Shown piece after piece: positions 1-7,662 of a DNA stretch of 64,000 nucleotides. The stretch lies in assembly GCA_910588045.1 (NCBI GenBank), contig CAJUPS010000004.1, positions 24,062 through 88,061 of the forward strand, written 5' to 3'. Numbering within the stretch: position 1 is the first letter of the stretch; every line of letters begins with the position of its first letter. Under the pieces are notes generated by a model. It was given only the letters and a program-made list of their open reading frames with translations. It was not told where the DNA came from and ran no database searches. Source of the DNA: an uncultured Oscillospiraceae bacterium (GTDB taxonomy: Bacteria; Bacillota; Clostridia; Oscillospirales; Oscillospiraceae). A program made the translations under genes and the position numbers.

Positions 1-53
1 TTGCCGCGGGGCGCCTCTTTGGGGTTGCGCTATGTGAGGGGGAGAGAGTAGGT

Positions 54-1442
54 TTACTTGTTGTCCTTACCAGCCTTGCGGGCGGCGAGTTCCTCCATGA
101 TCTCAGCGTGACGCTGCTCAGTAAGAGTGTAGAACAACATGGGGACAACTGCCAGGATCATGCAGGCGGCACATCCAACAGAATATACGATATGGAACGC
201 CTGAAGGGTGCTTGCGGACTGCTCAACCAGAGGAACATAGCCTGTCAAGCCCATCACAGCGGCGACAACAACGCCGACAAACGCCATGACCAGCTTACTG
301 ACAAAGCAACGGGTAGCGGTAATCAGCCCTTCGTTTCTCTGGCCAGTCTTCCACTCGCCATACTCAATCGTATCCATCATCATAGCATTTACGGCAACGA
401 TGGAAGAACCCGTGCACAGGCCGGAAATCGCATAGCAGACGAAAATGACCATAACATTGGACCATCCTGCGAAGAAGATCACGCAGGCCACGGCAGTATA
501 CACCGCTGCCAATGTCATCAACGTCTTCTTCTTCCCAAGGAACTTGGCAAAAACAGGGAAGAGCAGGCCACCGAGGGGAGAAACAACGAGGGAAATCGTG
601 GAAAAGACTGCCATATACTTCACATCGCCCAGATTATACATGCAGTAATAGTAGTTGAAGCTCATCCGCATGATAATGGCAAACAGTACGAAGATATTGG
701 AGATCTGGAGCAGAAGCAATGGTTTATTCAGATAAATGTTTTTAAGCGCCGACTTGACGTTGAACTTCTGCTGAGGATCAGGCGCAACATGCTCCCGCAC
801 CAACGAGAAGCAAATCATATACATGGCAACGCCAAAAATTGCGATGATGACTGCGGGATAGAAGTAGGCTGTCGGCTCACCGGCACCGCCGAACTTATCC
901 AGCGCCAAGGGCATTACAATACCAATAATGGCGGCAATCGCGTTGGAAGCGGTCGTACTGAATGCGGTGATCCGGCCACGTTCCTCCGTGTTGTTGGTCA
1001 TTGCTGCGGGCAAACTCCAATATGGAATATCGACAGAGGTGAATGCGATGCTGCCAGTGATAAAGTAAAGAATAGCCGCATATATGCACCGAACTGTCAT
1101 ACTGTCACTAGGAATGAAGAAGCTCAACGCGAGGCAGAGACCATAGAGAGGCCCAGAGCGCAGCAACCATGCGCGATACCGCCCGAACCGGCTCTTTGTT
1201 GTGTCCGCAATAAAGCCCATCGCAACGTCAGTAACGCCATCAAAAATGCGGACAACCGCAAAGAGGATGCCCAAAAATGCCGGGGGAAGTACCATAACGT
1301 CAGTCAGAAATGGTGTGATCCATGTTCCGTGTACGTTACTCATAGCGTCATGGCCGAGAGCCCCGATAGCATGACCAAATATTTCCCGCCCCTTGCACAT
1401 CGTAGGCTCTTTTGCTGTCACCTCTTTTGTTGTATTAGACAT
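54..1442 (-). CDS. GPH-family sugar:cation symporter (MFS_2)
   Basis: A 462-residue polytopic membrane protein with about twelve hydrophobic segments. It has the N-terminal pattern of the glycoside-pentoside-hexuronide symporters: an early 'GHDAMSNVHGTW' stretch and 'DGVTDVAMGFIADTTKSRFGRYR' as the cytoplasmic loop between helices 2 and 3. Family members import mono- or oligosaccharides, or glycosides, with Na+ or H+. The ATG at 1442 follows GGAGG at good spacing. It is the last gene of the minus-strand unit begun by the kinase at 6315, so it probably imports the glycoside that the adjacent GH36-like enzyme cleaves. The family call is firm; the substrate is unknown. Confidence 0.88.
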   Translation of the reverse strand: MSNTTKEVTAKEPTMCKGREIFGHAIGALGHDAMSNVHGTWITPFLTDVMVLPPAFLGILFAVVRIFDGVTDVAMGFIADTTKSRFGRYRAWLLRSGPLYGLCLALSFFIPSDSMTVRCIYAAILYFITGSIAFTSVDIPYWSLPAAMTNNTEERGRITAFSTTASNAIAAIIGIVMPLALDKFGGAGEPTAYFYPAVIIAIFGVAMYMICFSLVREHVAPDPQQKFNVKSALKNIYLNKPLLLLQISNIFVLFAIIMRMSFNYYYCMYNLGDVKYMAVFSTISLVVSPLGGLLFPVFAKFLGKKKTLMTLAAVYTAVACVIFFAGWSNVMVIFVCYAISGLCTGSSIVAVNAMMMDTIEYGEWKTGQRNEGLITATRCFVSKLVMAFVGVVVAAVMGLTGYVPLVEQSASTLQAFHIVYSVGCAACMILAVVPMLFYTLTEQRHAEIMEELAARKAGKDNK

Positions 1443-1498
1443 AATTTATCCTCCATAATTAACACGAATTTTACGCACACGCAAGCGTTTTTGCTTGC

Positions 1499-4312
1499 TT
1501 ATACAGCATCTGTGCCGACTGCCAGGTACTCAATATCAACAGTATGAATATTTTGAACGATACGCATCGTATGCTCACCCGGAGCCAGACCTGTCCGCTC
1601 AAACAGGAGCTTCCCGGTTTCTTCCTCTCCGTAGTTATACACGGTATCAGCCAGTTCACCGTCCAGATATACTGTGGAAACAGCAAACTTGTTGATCATC
1701 CGCTTGCCTACCCAGCGGATAGCTGTGCCTTGGAAGGTCAGCTCTGCGGACGCCTTGCTGTCGCCGCTGCACGTACATCTGCCGAAGCGATATGCGTCGC
1801 CCTGCTCTGTCTGCCAATCGCCGGTATAGACGATCCGCTCCGACAAAGGATCAATCTCCTCGTATACGGGTTCCGGAACGGCGTACTCATAAGCGATGCG
1901 GTCTACGCAGATTTTTCCGGTTTTGCACACGATTTTAAGCGTGTGTATCGCAGGAGCAATGTCCAGCGCCTCAAAGAGCCGGGTGGTTGCTTCCCTGCAC
2001 CCGCCTGTCGTAACTGTCGCCACCAGCTTGTCATCCAGGTAGACGTCTGCTGATCCGGGCGTCATATCCTTTCGGCCATACCACCGGACGGCGGTCCCGG
2101 CAAACCGCAGGCAGAGGGCCGCACCCTCGTTATCGGTCTCCGCGCCGCTCTCGCCGCCATTCCAGCCACCTTCATAAGCGATGGAGACATCGGAGGCTTG
2201 GAGCGAAGTGAATCCCCAATCTTCATCCACCGGCTCTGTATCAGGCGTGTCGATTTCGATAGCCTTGACCAGCAGATCCTTGGCGAAGCGAGTATTGAAT
2301 ACGGCGTTGTCGCCCATCAGATTGGTGGCTACGACCCGATCGTTGACATAATCTACGATGCGGTACATCTTATCCGGATTCAGTCCTTTGAGCTCAATAA
2401 CAGGATAACCATCCGGTTGATACCGCCGCCCATCCCGGTAGAATGCGTAGTGCATTACGCCATCCTTTTCGACCACATAAGTTTCATAGGGGTCAAAACC
2501 ATAGCTGTATAAATCGCCGATGAAGCGCCCCTTGTGTAGTTGCTCCTGATCCGCAATCTTCAGCCAGCGGGCATAGGTCTCCGCATCCTCTCCGGTGAAC
2601 GCAAGCTTTTCGATGATGACGGAACCCGTGCCGACCGTAGTGGAATACCAGATTTGGCAATGATCAGTGGTAATGGGATAGTTATCACCCATAAGGGCCT
2701 TATAGGCTTTCGCCCGCGTCCTCGTCTGATCCAGAGATGTCGGGTCTGCTGTAACGACCTGAGTCATATATTGCAGCCCATAGAAATCCTGGGGCGCGCC
2801 ACAGTTGCACAGGAGGTTGAACACCTCGGGGTCGTTTGCCACCATAGCCTCGTGCGCCTCCCGATAAAATTCTGTTTGCCGCTCTGTAGACTCCTCCGGG
2901 CGGGCGTGGTGGTGTGCCGGATTATAACACTTGGACAGGCTCCATACGAAATCACCCTTGAAGCCGTCAAACTTCCATACCTGCATGGCACGATTGATGA
3001 AGTCTGTCGTTGCCTTGATCGCACCTTCAGAGCAGGGACAAAGGGCATAGCCAGCAGTCTGTGTCCAGTCTGACGTATCCTGTTTACCCGGACCGCCGAT
3101 CTTAGCAATGCTGCCGTCCTCATGCATGATGAAGTATTCCGGGTGCTCTTTGAACAATCGGCTGTCATCCCGTCCGCCGTCACAGGGCCGCCACCAAAGG
3201 AGGGCGGTCATGCCGTGATCGTGGATGGCATCCACTAGACGGATCATATCCGCTTCACCATTTGGGAATTTTTCAGGATTCAACTGCCAGTCGCCGCCAT
3301 GGTCATACCATGCGTCATCAATGGTGATCTGCTTAACACCGGCTTTCTGAAGAAAATCCAGTTCCTTGATGATCAACTCCACCGTCCAATCGAAGCCCCA
3401 GCCCCAGCCTTCCCAGCGAAGCTGGTAGCTGCGGTCCGAAATATCCGTCTGCATCACAATCCCCAGATGCTCCATTGCATTTTTGTAACCGCGCAGACCG
3501 GAATAGTAGTCGCCCGTATGAACGACGATAAAGCTCTGTCCTGCATCGATTGTACTCCCGGCGGAAATCATTTTGCCGGGCCACTTGATATAGACTCGTA
3601 CAGAGTTGTCTGTTTCCTCTACCGGCGTATGAACCTCGCGCCTGGTTGCAGATGCGTCACCAACGGTGATTCCGCCATCGGCGTTGTAGATGTCCGCAAC
3701 AGGCAGGCCCGCCGCCGTGTGGTCCTGGCGATTCTCACGGAAGAACTTCTGGGGCGTGGTCAGATCAATCCTCTGCATCTGATCGTAGAATGTGGTCGGC
3801 CCCTCGCCGCCGCCGTTAAAACTCCATACGACATCACCTGGAGAGAACATCTCAAACATGCTGTCGGGGAAGCTGTCAACCACCACATCTCTGTCGCCAG
3901 ACTGATATGTGGTTTTGGTGTAAATGAGTCCCTTCCCGGTATAGGATGTCTCCATGACATAAATGCGGGTCAGGCCGGTACTCGGACTGTGGGAAGTGAT
4001 TGTCATCCGCTCTCCGGTCCCCAATGTGCCGGTAACATCCTGTTCAATCGTACAGGTGTAATCGGAGAAGTCCCCAACGGCCTGACCATTAACTACGGGG
4101 TAACCAGTAGGGGATGCTTTGCTTACCTGGATCGCCATGCGGCCATCCAACCGGTAAAGAGTAACCGTATGGTCGTCAGCGTTGAAGACCGCCCGCACAC
4201 TGCGTCCGGTGATGGAGTTGTCTGCCGTCTCAATCGCGAGAATATTCTTGGGTCCTGTTTCTTTTCCAAGCCACTTAAATGGCCGCAATCTCATATTACA
4301 GGTACACGCCAT
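1499..4312 (-). CDS. GH36-like alpha-glycosidase (alpha-galactosidase or alpha-N-acetylgalactosaminidase type) with two C-terminal beta modules
   Basis: About 937 residues. An N-terminal beta-sandwich of roughly 300 residues precedes a (beta/alpha)8 barrel with 'ITIDDAWYDHGGDW', 'WRPCDGGRDD', 'DGFKGDFVWS' (the Asp is the likely nucleophile) and 'ITTDHCQIW' (candidate acid/base Asp). This is clan GH-D layout. The last 230 residues hold two related modules of about 110 residues, each with an 'AxRWxGxK...YLDxxLxxTV' pattern, probably sugar-binding. No signal peptide is seen, so it should act in the cytoplasm on imported glycoside. ATG 4312 is preferred over the upstream TTG because GAGGTG sits six bases before it. 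The neighbouring BadF kinase and SIS protein suggest an amino-sugar such as GalNAc, but plain alpha-galactosides are possible. Confidence 0.75.
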   Translation of the reverse strand: MACTCNMRLRPFKWLGKETGPKNILAIETADNSITGRSVRAVFNADDHTVTLYRLDGRMAIQVSKASPTGYPVVNGQAVGDFSDYTCTIEQDVTGTLGTGERMTITSHSPSTGLTRIYVMETSYTGKGLIYTKTTYQSGDRDVVVDSFPDSMFEMFSPGDVVWSFNGGGEGPTTFYDQMQRIDLTTPQKFFRENRQDHTAAGLPVADIYNADGGITVGDASATRREVHTPVEETDNSVRVYIKWPGKMISAGSTIDAGQSFIVVHTGDYYSGLRGYKNAMEHLGIVMQTDISDRSYQLRWEGWGWGFDWTVELIIKELDFLQKAGVKQITIDDAWYDHGGDWQLNPEKFPNGEADMIRLVDAIHDHGMTALLWWRPCDGGRDDSRLFKEHPEYFIMHEDGSIAKIGGPGKQDTSDWTQTAGYALCPCSEGAIKATTDFINRAMQVWKFDGFKGDFVWSLSKCYNPAHHHARPEESTERQTEFYREAHEAMVANDPEVFNLLCNCGAPQDFYGLQYMTQVVTADPTSLDQTRTRAKAYKALMGDNYPITTDHCQIWYSTTVGTGSVIIEKLAFTGEDAETYARWLKIADQEQLHKGRFIGDLYSYGFDPYETYVVEKDGVMHYAFYRDGRRYQPDGYPVIELKGLNPDKMYRIVDYVNDRVVATNLMGDNAVFNTRFAKDLLVKAIEIDTPDTEPVDEDWGFTSLQASDVSIAYEGGWNGGESGAETDNEGAALCLRFAGTAVRWYGRKDMTPGSADVYLDDKLVATVTTGGCREATTRLFEALDIAPAIHTLKIVCKTGKICVDRIAYEYAVPEPVYEEIDPLSERIVYTGDWQTEQGDAYRFGRCTCSGDSKASAELTFQGTAIRWVGKRMINKFAVSTVYLDGELADTVYNYGEEETGKLLFERTGLAPGEHTMRIVQNIHTVDIEYLAVGTDAV

Positions 4313-4339
4313 TTTGTCACCTCGTCTCAATATTGCACT

Positions 4340-5377
4340 CTACAGCGAAATATACGCATCCAGCCCCTTGGGCTGATCCGGATTTCCTCCCAGGGCAAGT
4401 GCCTTGAGTAATGCGGTCATCTGGGCCACATAGATAAACAGAATGCCCCAGGCGGCGAAGTCATCCACATCCGTGATCTGCACGTGGGCCGCCGCGCCGT
4501 ACAGGTTTTCCGCCTGATCGGAGATCGTCACGACGATGCTCCCCCGGGCCATCACATCCCGGACCATCTTCCCCTGCAGCTCGCCCTCGCCGGGACGCAG
4601 GAGGACAAGGGTCAAGGTCTTGCTGCCGCTGACCACGATAGGACCGTGGCGGTAGTCCAGCAGGTGGAAGCACCGGCCCGGCAGCATGGCAATCTCTGTG
4701 AAGGCCAGCGCGCCCTCCTCGGCAATGCCGCTCACCGGCCCATCGGCCAGAACCACCGCGTGATCCCAGTCCATGGCGGCGATCTCCTGGAGCATGGGGC
4801 GGTATCTGAGATTGAAGGCGCTGCTGTTCTCCGCCGCCGCATAAACGCTCTCCCGCAGGCTGTCCCTGCTGGCGTACTTTGCCGCCAGAAGCAGGGATGC
4901 GGTGTAGAGGTTCGTCACCGTGCGGGTCTGGCAGACGCTGTTGTCATAGCACCAATCCAGCACCAGATTCAGGTCGCACAGCGGCGTGAGGTCGTTCTCT
5001 GCCTGCATGGTAATGGAAACGGCCGGACAGCCCAGGGTTTCCTTGATGTGCTTGAGCGCCCAGACCATCTCAGAGGTCTTGCCGGAACGGGAGAGCAGAA
5101 TGACGATGCTGCCCCGAACGGTCTCCTGCCAGAAATCATAGTTGAGGATATAGTCACCGGCGGGAATCGCGCTGGCGGCGGTATCGGGCATTGACGCCAG
5201 CAGCGTCGCGGCGCTCTTCGCCAGCATGAAGCTGGAGCCGCAGCCCAGAACGGCGAATTTCCTCTGGGTATGTTTTGCGAAAAATTCGGTTAAATCTCCG
5301 TCGCGCTTCTTAAAGTAGTCGCAGGTGGAGGCCAGAGCCAGCGGAGTATCCAGGATCTCCGCTTCCGTCAGATACAT
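4340..5377 (-). CDS. SIS-domain sugar-phosphate isomerase/deaminase (GlmS/AgaS-like)
   Basis: A 345-residue protein with two SIS folds. The first contains 'FAVLGCGSSFMLAKSAATLL' and 'SIVILLSRSGKTSEMVWAL', the phosphosugar-binding Ser/Thr loops. The second is near 'AVVLADGPVSGIAEEGALAFTEIAMLPGRCFHLLDYRHGPI', which matches the isomerase half of GlmS-type proteins and AgaS-like deaminases. It has no glutaminase domain. It lies between the BadF kinase and the alpha-glycosidase, so it probably converts the phosphorylated (amino)sugar made by the kinase, by aldose-ketose isomerisation and/or deamination. The RBS is weak (AGGGTAGG). Fructoselysine-6-phosphate deglycases share this fold and are the main alternative. 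Confidence 0.8.
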   Translation of the reverse strand: MYLTEAEILDTPLALASTCDYFKKRDGDLTEFFAKHTQRKFAVLGCGSSFMLAKSAATLLASMPDTAASAIPAGDYILNYDFWQETVRGSIVILLSRSGKTSEMVWALKHIKETLGCPAVSITMQAENDLTPLCDLNLVLDWCYDNSVCQTRTVTNLYTASLLLAAKYASRDSLRESVYAAAENSSAFNLRYRPMLQEIAAMDWDHAVVLADGPVSGIAEEGALAFTEIAMLPGRCFHLLDYRHGPIVVSGSKTLTLVLLRPGEGELQGKMVRDVMARGSIVVTISDQAENLYGAAAHVQITDVDDFAAWGILFIYVAQMTALLKALALGGNPDQPKGLDAYISL

Positions 5378-5382
5378 AGTTG

Positions 5383-6315
5383 CTACCTACCCTTCTCATG
5401 AAATTGTTCGACAGCCAGCAGCAGCGCACCCTCCAGAGCACTTTTCTCCGGTTTCTGAAGTACGCATCCGCAGCTATTCAGCTCCCTTGCCAGCGGGTCG
5501 AGGATCAGGCTGCCTGTCCGAAAGAGCCCGCCGGAATAGGTAACACCGGCTGTTTCCGGCAGTACCAGCTCTTTTCGTAAAGCACCCGCCAGCAGCGCAA
5601 GCTCCCGGGCCGCCCTCTCGTACAGCAGCACCGCTGCCGGATCGCCCAGCTTTGCCGCTTGACTGGCATACAGCTGGAAAGCGGCTACCTTGTCCCGGTA
5701 GGGGGCCAGATCGCTTACTGCAATGTCAATGAAACGTATGTCCTCGGACAATGACAGCTCCCGCCGTACTACGTCATAGAGAGGCCCGCGGGGGATGCGT
5801 CCATCCGCCTGCTTGGTAAAGAGGCTCATGGCCTCCCTCCCCACCCAGTAGCAGGAGCCCTCGTCTCCGAAGAACTCATTCCAGCCGCCGCACCGGGCGG
5901 CCCGCTGATCCAGGCCCTTGCCGAAGGCAATAGCCCCGGTCCCCGCCACGATATGGATTCCCGCCTGACAGGCCAGGGCTCCGGCCCAGCCCACCTCCAC
6001 ATCGTTGACGATATGGAGAGGAACAGGGGAGAGCGCCTGCCGCAGCGCCTCCGTCATCGCGGCATCCTTTTCGGCGTTTTCGCCATAGCAAGGAACTCCA
6101 AGGCAGCACCCGGCGCAGTCATCCAAGGTGATCCCGGCGGCCTCCAGGCAGGAACGCACTCCTTCGACGATGACCTTGACGGCGCCATCAACGCCCAACA
6201 TCTGATAGGAGCACCCTTTCCCGACTGTCTCCGCAGCTGGTTTTCCATCCGGCAGCGAGACGGCGGCCGCCGTTTTTGTACCGCCCCCGTCTACTCCGAT
6301 GAACCACTTCTTCAT
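5383..6315 (-). CDS. BadF/BadG-type ATPase, probable N-acetylhexosamine kinase
   Basis: About 310 residues of the ASKHA fold. 'WFIGVDGGGTKTAAAVSLPDG' is the phosphate-1 loop, 'IVAGTGAIAFGKG' the phosphate-2 loop, 'GGWNEFFGDEGSCYWVGREAM' the signature shared with N-acetylglucosamine kinases, and 'GVTYSGGLFRTGSLI' the adenosine site. The ATG at 6315 has GGAGG seven bases upstream; the longer reading from 6399 lacks an RBS. It is the first gene of the operon, five bases before the SIS gene. The likely role is ATP-dependent phosphorylation of a cytoplasmic (amino)sugar released by the GH36-like enzyme. BadF ATPases also activate dehydratases, but no dehydratase is nearby. Confidence 0.83.
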   Translation of the reverse strand: MKKWFIGVDGGGTKTAAAVSLPDGKPAAETVGKGCSYQMLGVDGAVKVIVEGVRSCLEAAGITLDDCAGCCLGVPCYGENAEKDAAMTEALRQALSPVPLHIVNDVEVGWAGALACQAGIHIVAGTGAIAFGKGLDQRAARCGGWNEFFGDEGSCYWVGREAMSLFTKQADGRIPRGPLYDVVRRELSLSEDIRFIDIAVSDLAPYRDKVAAFQLYASQAAKLGDPAAVLLYERAARELALLAGALRKELVLPETAGVTYSGGLFRTGSLILDPLARELNSCGCVLQKPEKSALEGALLLAVEQFHEKGR

Positions 6316-6357
6316 AGCTGAACCTCCGTTCCAATTTGGAGTGTCGCCTTTGTTCAC

Positions 6358-6386
6358 ACTATACATATTTTTCAATTTTTTGTCTA
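6358..6386 (-). promoter_or_regulatory. Candidate promoter of the kinase-SIS-GH36-GPH operon
   Basis: On the minus strand TAGACA (6386-6381), 17 bases, then TATAGT (6363-6358), about 43 bases before the kinase ATG. A near repeat TTGACA lies just upstream. The -35 abuts the 31-bp inverted repeat at 6398-6468. Confidence 0.5.
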
Positions 6387-6397
6387 GTAGTTTTGTC

Positions 6398-6468
6398 AAA
6401 AGAGATACAACCCCCCGACTTTGTATACCATTTTTATGTATACAAAGTCGGGGGGTTGTATCTCTTTT
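6398..6468. repeat. Perfect 31-bp inverted repeat in the divergent promoter region
   Basis: The arms 6398-6428 and 6438-6468 are exact reverse complements around a 9-base AT-rich loop. The inner parts read CTTTGTATAC / GTATACAAAG and the outer parts hold a run of six C / six G. It sits between the two divergent promoters. A GntR/UTRA operator is the simplest reading for the inner GTATAC half-sites, but 31 bp is much longer than an operator needs. It could also act as a terminator in either direction, since each side has a short T run. Confidence 0.85.
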
Positions 6469-6489
6469 TTAAGGAGCAGGAGAAAATTC

Positions 6490-6518
6490 TTGCGAAAAAC
6501 AGAGAAACATGGTAAACT
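6490..6518 (+). promoter_or_regulatory. Candidate promoter of the GntR-family regulator
   Basis: TTGCGA (6490-6495), 17 bases, TAAACT (6513-6518). It leaves a leader of roughly 130 bases that contains the two palindromes at 6561-6607. Confidence 0.45.
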
Positions 6519-6560
6519 ATAGAGCTATATGGGGTCATGTTGAATCGAAGCAAAGTCTTT

Positions 6561-6607
6561 GGAATGAGAGCTCTCATTCCACGTGATAGGGTTCCCCTAT
6601 CACGTGG
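6561..6607. repeat. Two abutting palindromes in the leader of the GntR gene
   Basis: The first is a perfect 20-bp palindrome, GGAATGAGAGCTCTCATTCC (6561-6580). The second has 13-bp arms 6579-6591 and 6595-6607 (CCACGTGATAGGG and its complement) with a 3-base loop, and shares two bases with the first. They lie between the candidate promoter and the RBS, so they could be operators or RNA hairpins controlling the regulator gene. Confidence 0.8.
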
Positions 6608-6654
6608 AAGCCTGTGCGGTTTATTGGTATCGGGATTGCAAGGAGGATCATTTT

Positions 6655-7389
6655 ATGAGCAGTACGTCCGTCTATAATGATCTCTTTAAGAAGATGATGC
6701 TTGATATACAGAGCGGAGAATACCCGGAGGGTTCCCTGCTTCCCACAGAGGAGCAGCTGAGTCAGAAATACAATGCGAGCCGGTCAACGATCCGCAGGGC
6801 CCTCACTTTGCTGAGAGAGGCGGATTTGATCTATTCCGCACGTGGTGTTGGCTCTATCATCAAACCACATGTTTTTTTACAGAACCTCGGCTCTTTTTAC
6901 TCCTTTACCGATACGCTAAAGTGCAGCGACGTCCTGATTCAAAATACAGTCGTCTCTTATAGTCTGATCGAAGCGGATAAGTCCTTGTCTGCGGATACCG
7001 GGTACACTGTGGGTACGACATTTCACAAACTGCTGCGCTTGCGCTCCGCAACGGAATACCCTTTGATGCTGGAAACCACCTATCTCCCCCAAAGCCGCTT
7101 TTTATCATTGGATATAGATGTCCTTTCACAGGGTTCTCTCTATGACTTTCTGAAAGATCGCTATGGTTTCCATGCTGACCACGCCACAGAAAAATTTCAG
7201 CCCGTTATGCCGCGTCCAGAGGAGAGAACTTTGCTGCATATATCTCAGGACACGCCCTGTATGCTTCTGGAGCGATGGAGCTATGAAGATACGCTGCTGA
7301 TCGAGTATACAAAGTCTATTGTTCGCGGGGACAAGTATGCCTTCCGCGTAGATTTGCCAAGAGTTGATCTTAACGCATATGGGCAATGA
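6655..7389 (+). CDS. GntR-family transcriptional regulator with UTRA domain (HutC/NagR subfamily)
   Basis: 244 residues. The N-terminal winged helix reads 'GSLLPTEEQLSQKYNASRSTIRRALTLLREADLI' (about residues 25-60), followed by the G-rich wing 'YSARGVGSIIKP'. The remainder is a UTRA effector domain ('RLRSATEYPLMLETTYLPQSRF', 'LLERWSYEDTLLIEYTKSIVRGDKYAFRVDL'). ATG 6655 has AAGGAGG nine bases upstream; an in-frame start at 6583 would fall inside the palindrome. UTRA domains commonly sense phosphorylated (amino)sugars, which fits the divergent kinase-SIS-GH36-GPH operon. It probably represses that operon and itself through the repeats in the shared spacer. Confidence 0.9.
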   Translation: MSSTSVYNDLFKKMMLDIQSGEYPEGSLLPTEEQLSQKYNASRSTIRRALTLLREADLIYSARGVGSIIKPHVFLQNLGSFYSFTDTLKCSDVLIQNTVVSYSLIEADKSLSADTGYTVGTTFHKLLRLRSATEYPLMLETTYLPQSRFLSLDIDVLSQGSLYDFLKDRYGFHADHATEKFQPVMPRPEERTLLHISQDTPCMLLERWSYEDTLLIEYTKSIVRGDKYAFRVDLPRVDLNAYGQ

Positions 7390-7444
7390 TCAATGGGTAT
7401 AAACACTGCATTCAAAAGAGAATTCATCAGAACAGATTACAACC

Positions 7445-7463
7445 TGCGCTGACAGTCAGCGCA
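7445..7463. repeat. Short perfect hairpin after the GntR gene
   Basis: TGCGCTGA - CAG - TCAGCGCA, with 8-bp arms, 8 bases before the T-tailed terminator at 7471. The two may form a tandem terminator. Confidence 0.5.
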
Positions 7464-7470
7464 CAATATC

Positions 7471-7502
7471 AGGCGGTGTGTCAACAGGCGCACCGCCTTT
7501 TT
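7471..7502 (+). terminator. Rho-independent terminator of the GntR gene
   Basis: AGGCGGTG (7471-7478) pairs with CACCGCCT (7491-7498) across a 12-base loop and is followed by a T run. No gene was seen in the rest of 7390-7662. Confidence 0.7.
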
Positions 7503-7662
7503 CCAGGCCTTTTTTTCCGGGAAATTTTGCGTTCTGTCCTATCTGTGTGGGGCAGGTTGTGGGTCAACTCCAAATCCGCCCGAAAAAGCGCCCTCCCCCA
7601 GTGACAGGGGAAATGTATAAATAAAAAGCAGTCACTCCCCCATTTCCGTTGATCATTTGCTG

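Noticed and set aside
108..1547. 479-residue reading frame on the plus strand opposite the GPH symporter
   Set aside because: It is a mirror frame of a clear membrane-protein gene, with His/Arg-rich low-meaning sequence and no family motif or RBS.
6398..6468. CRISPR repeat or IS end as explanation of the 31-bp inverted repeat
   Set aside because: There is only one pair of arms, with no spacers, transposase or flanking duplication.
7386..7604. 72-residue frame after the GntR gene
   Set aside because: It spans the hairpin and terminator at 7445-7502 and has no RBS or homology signal.
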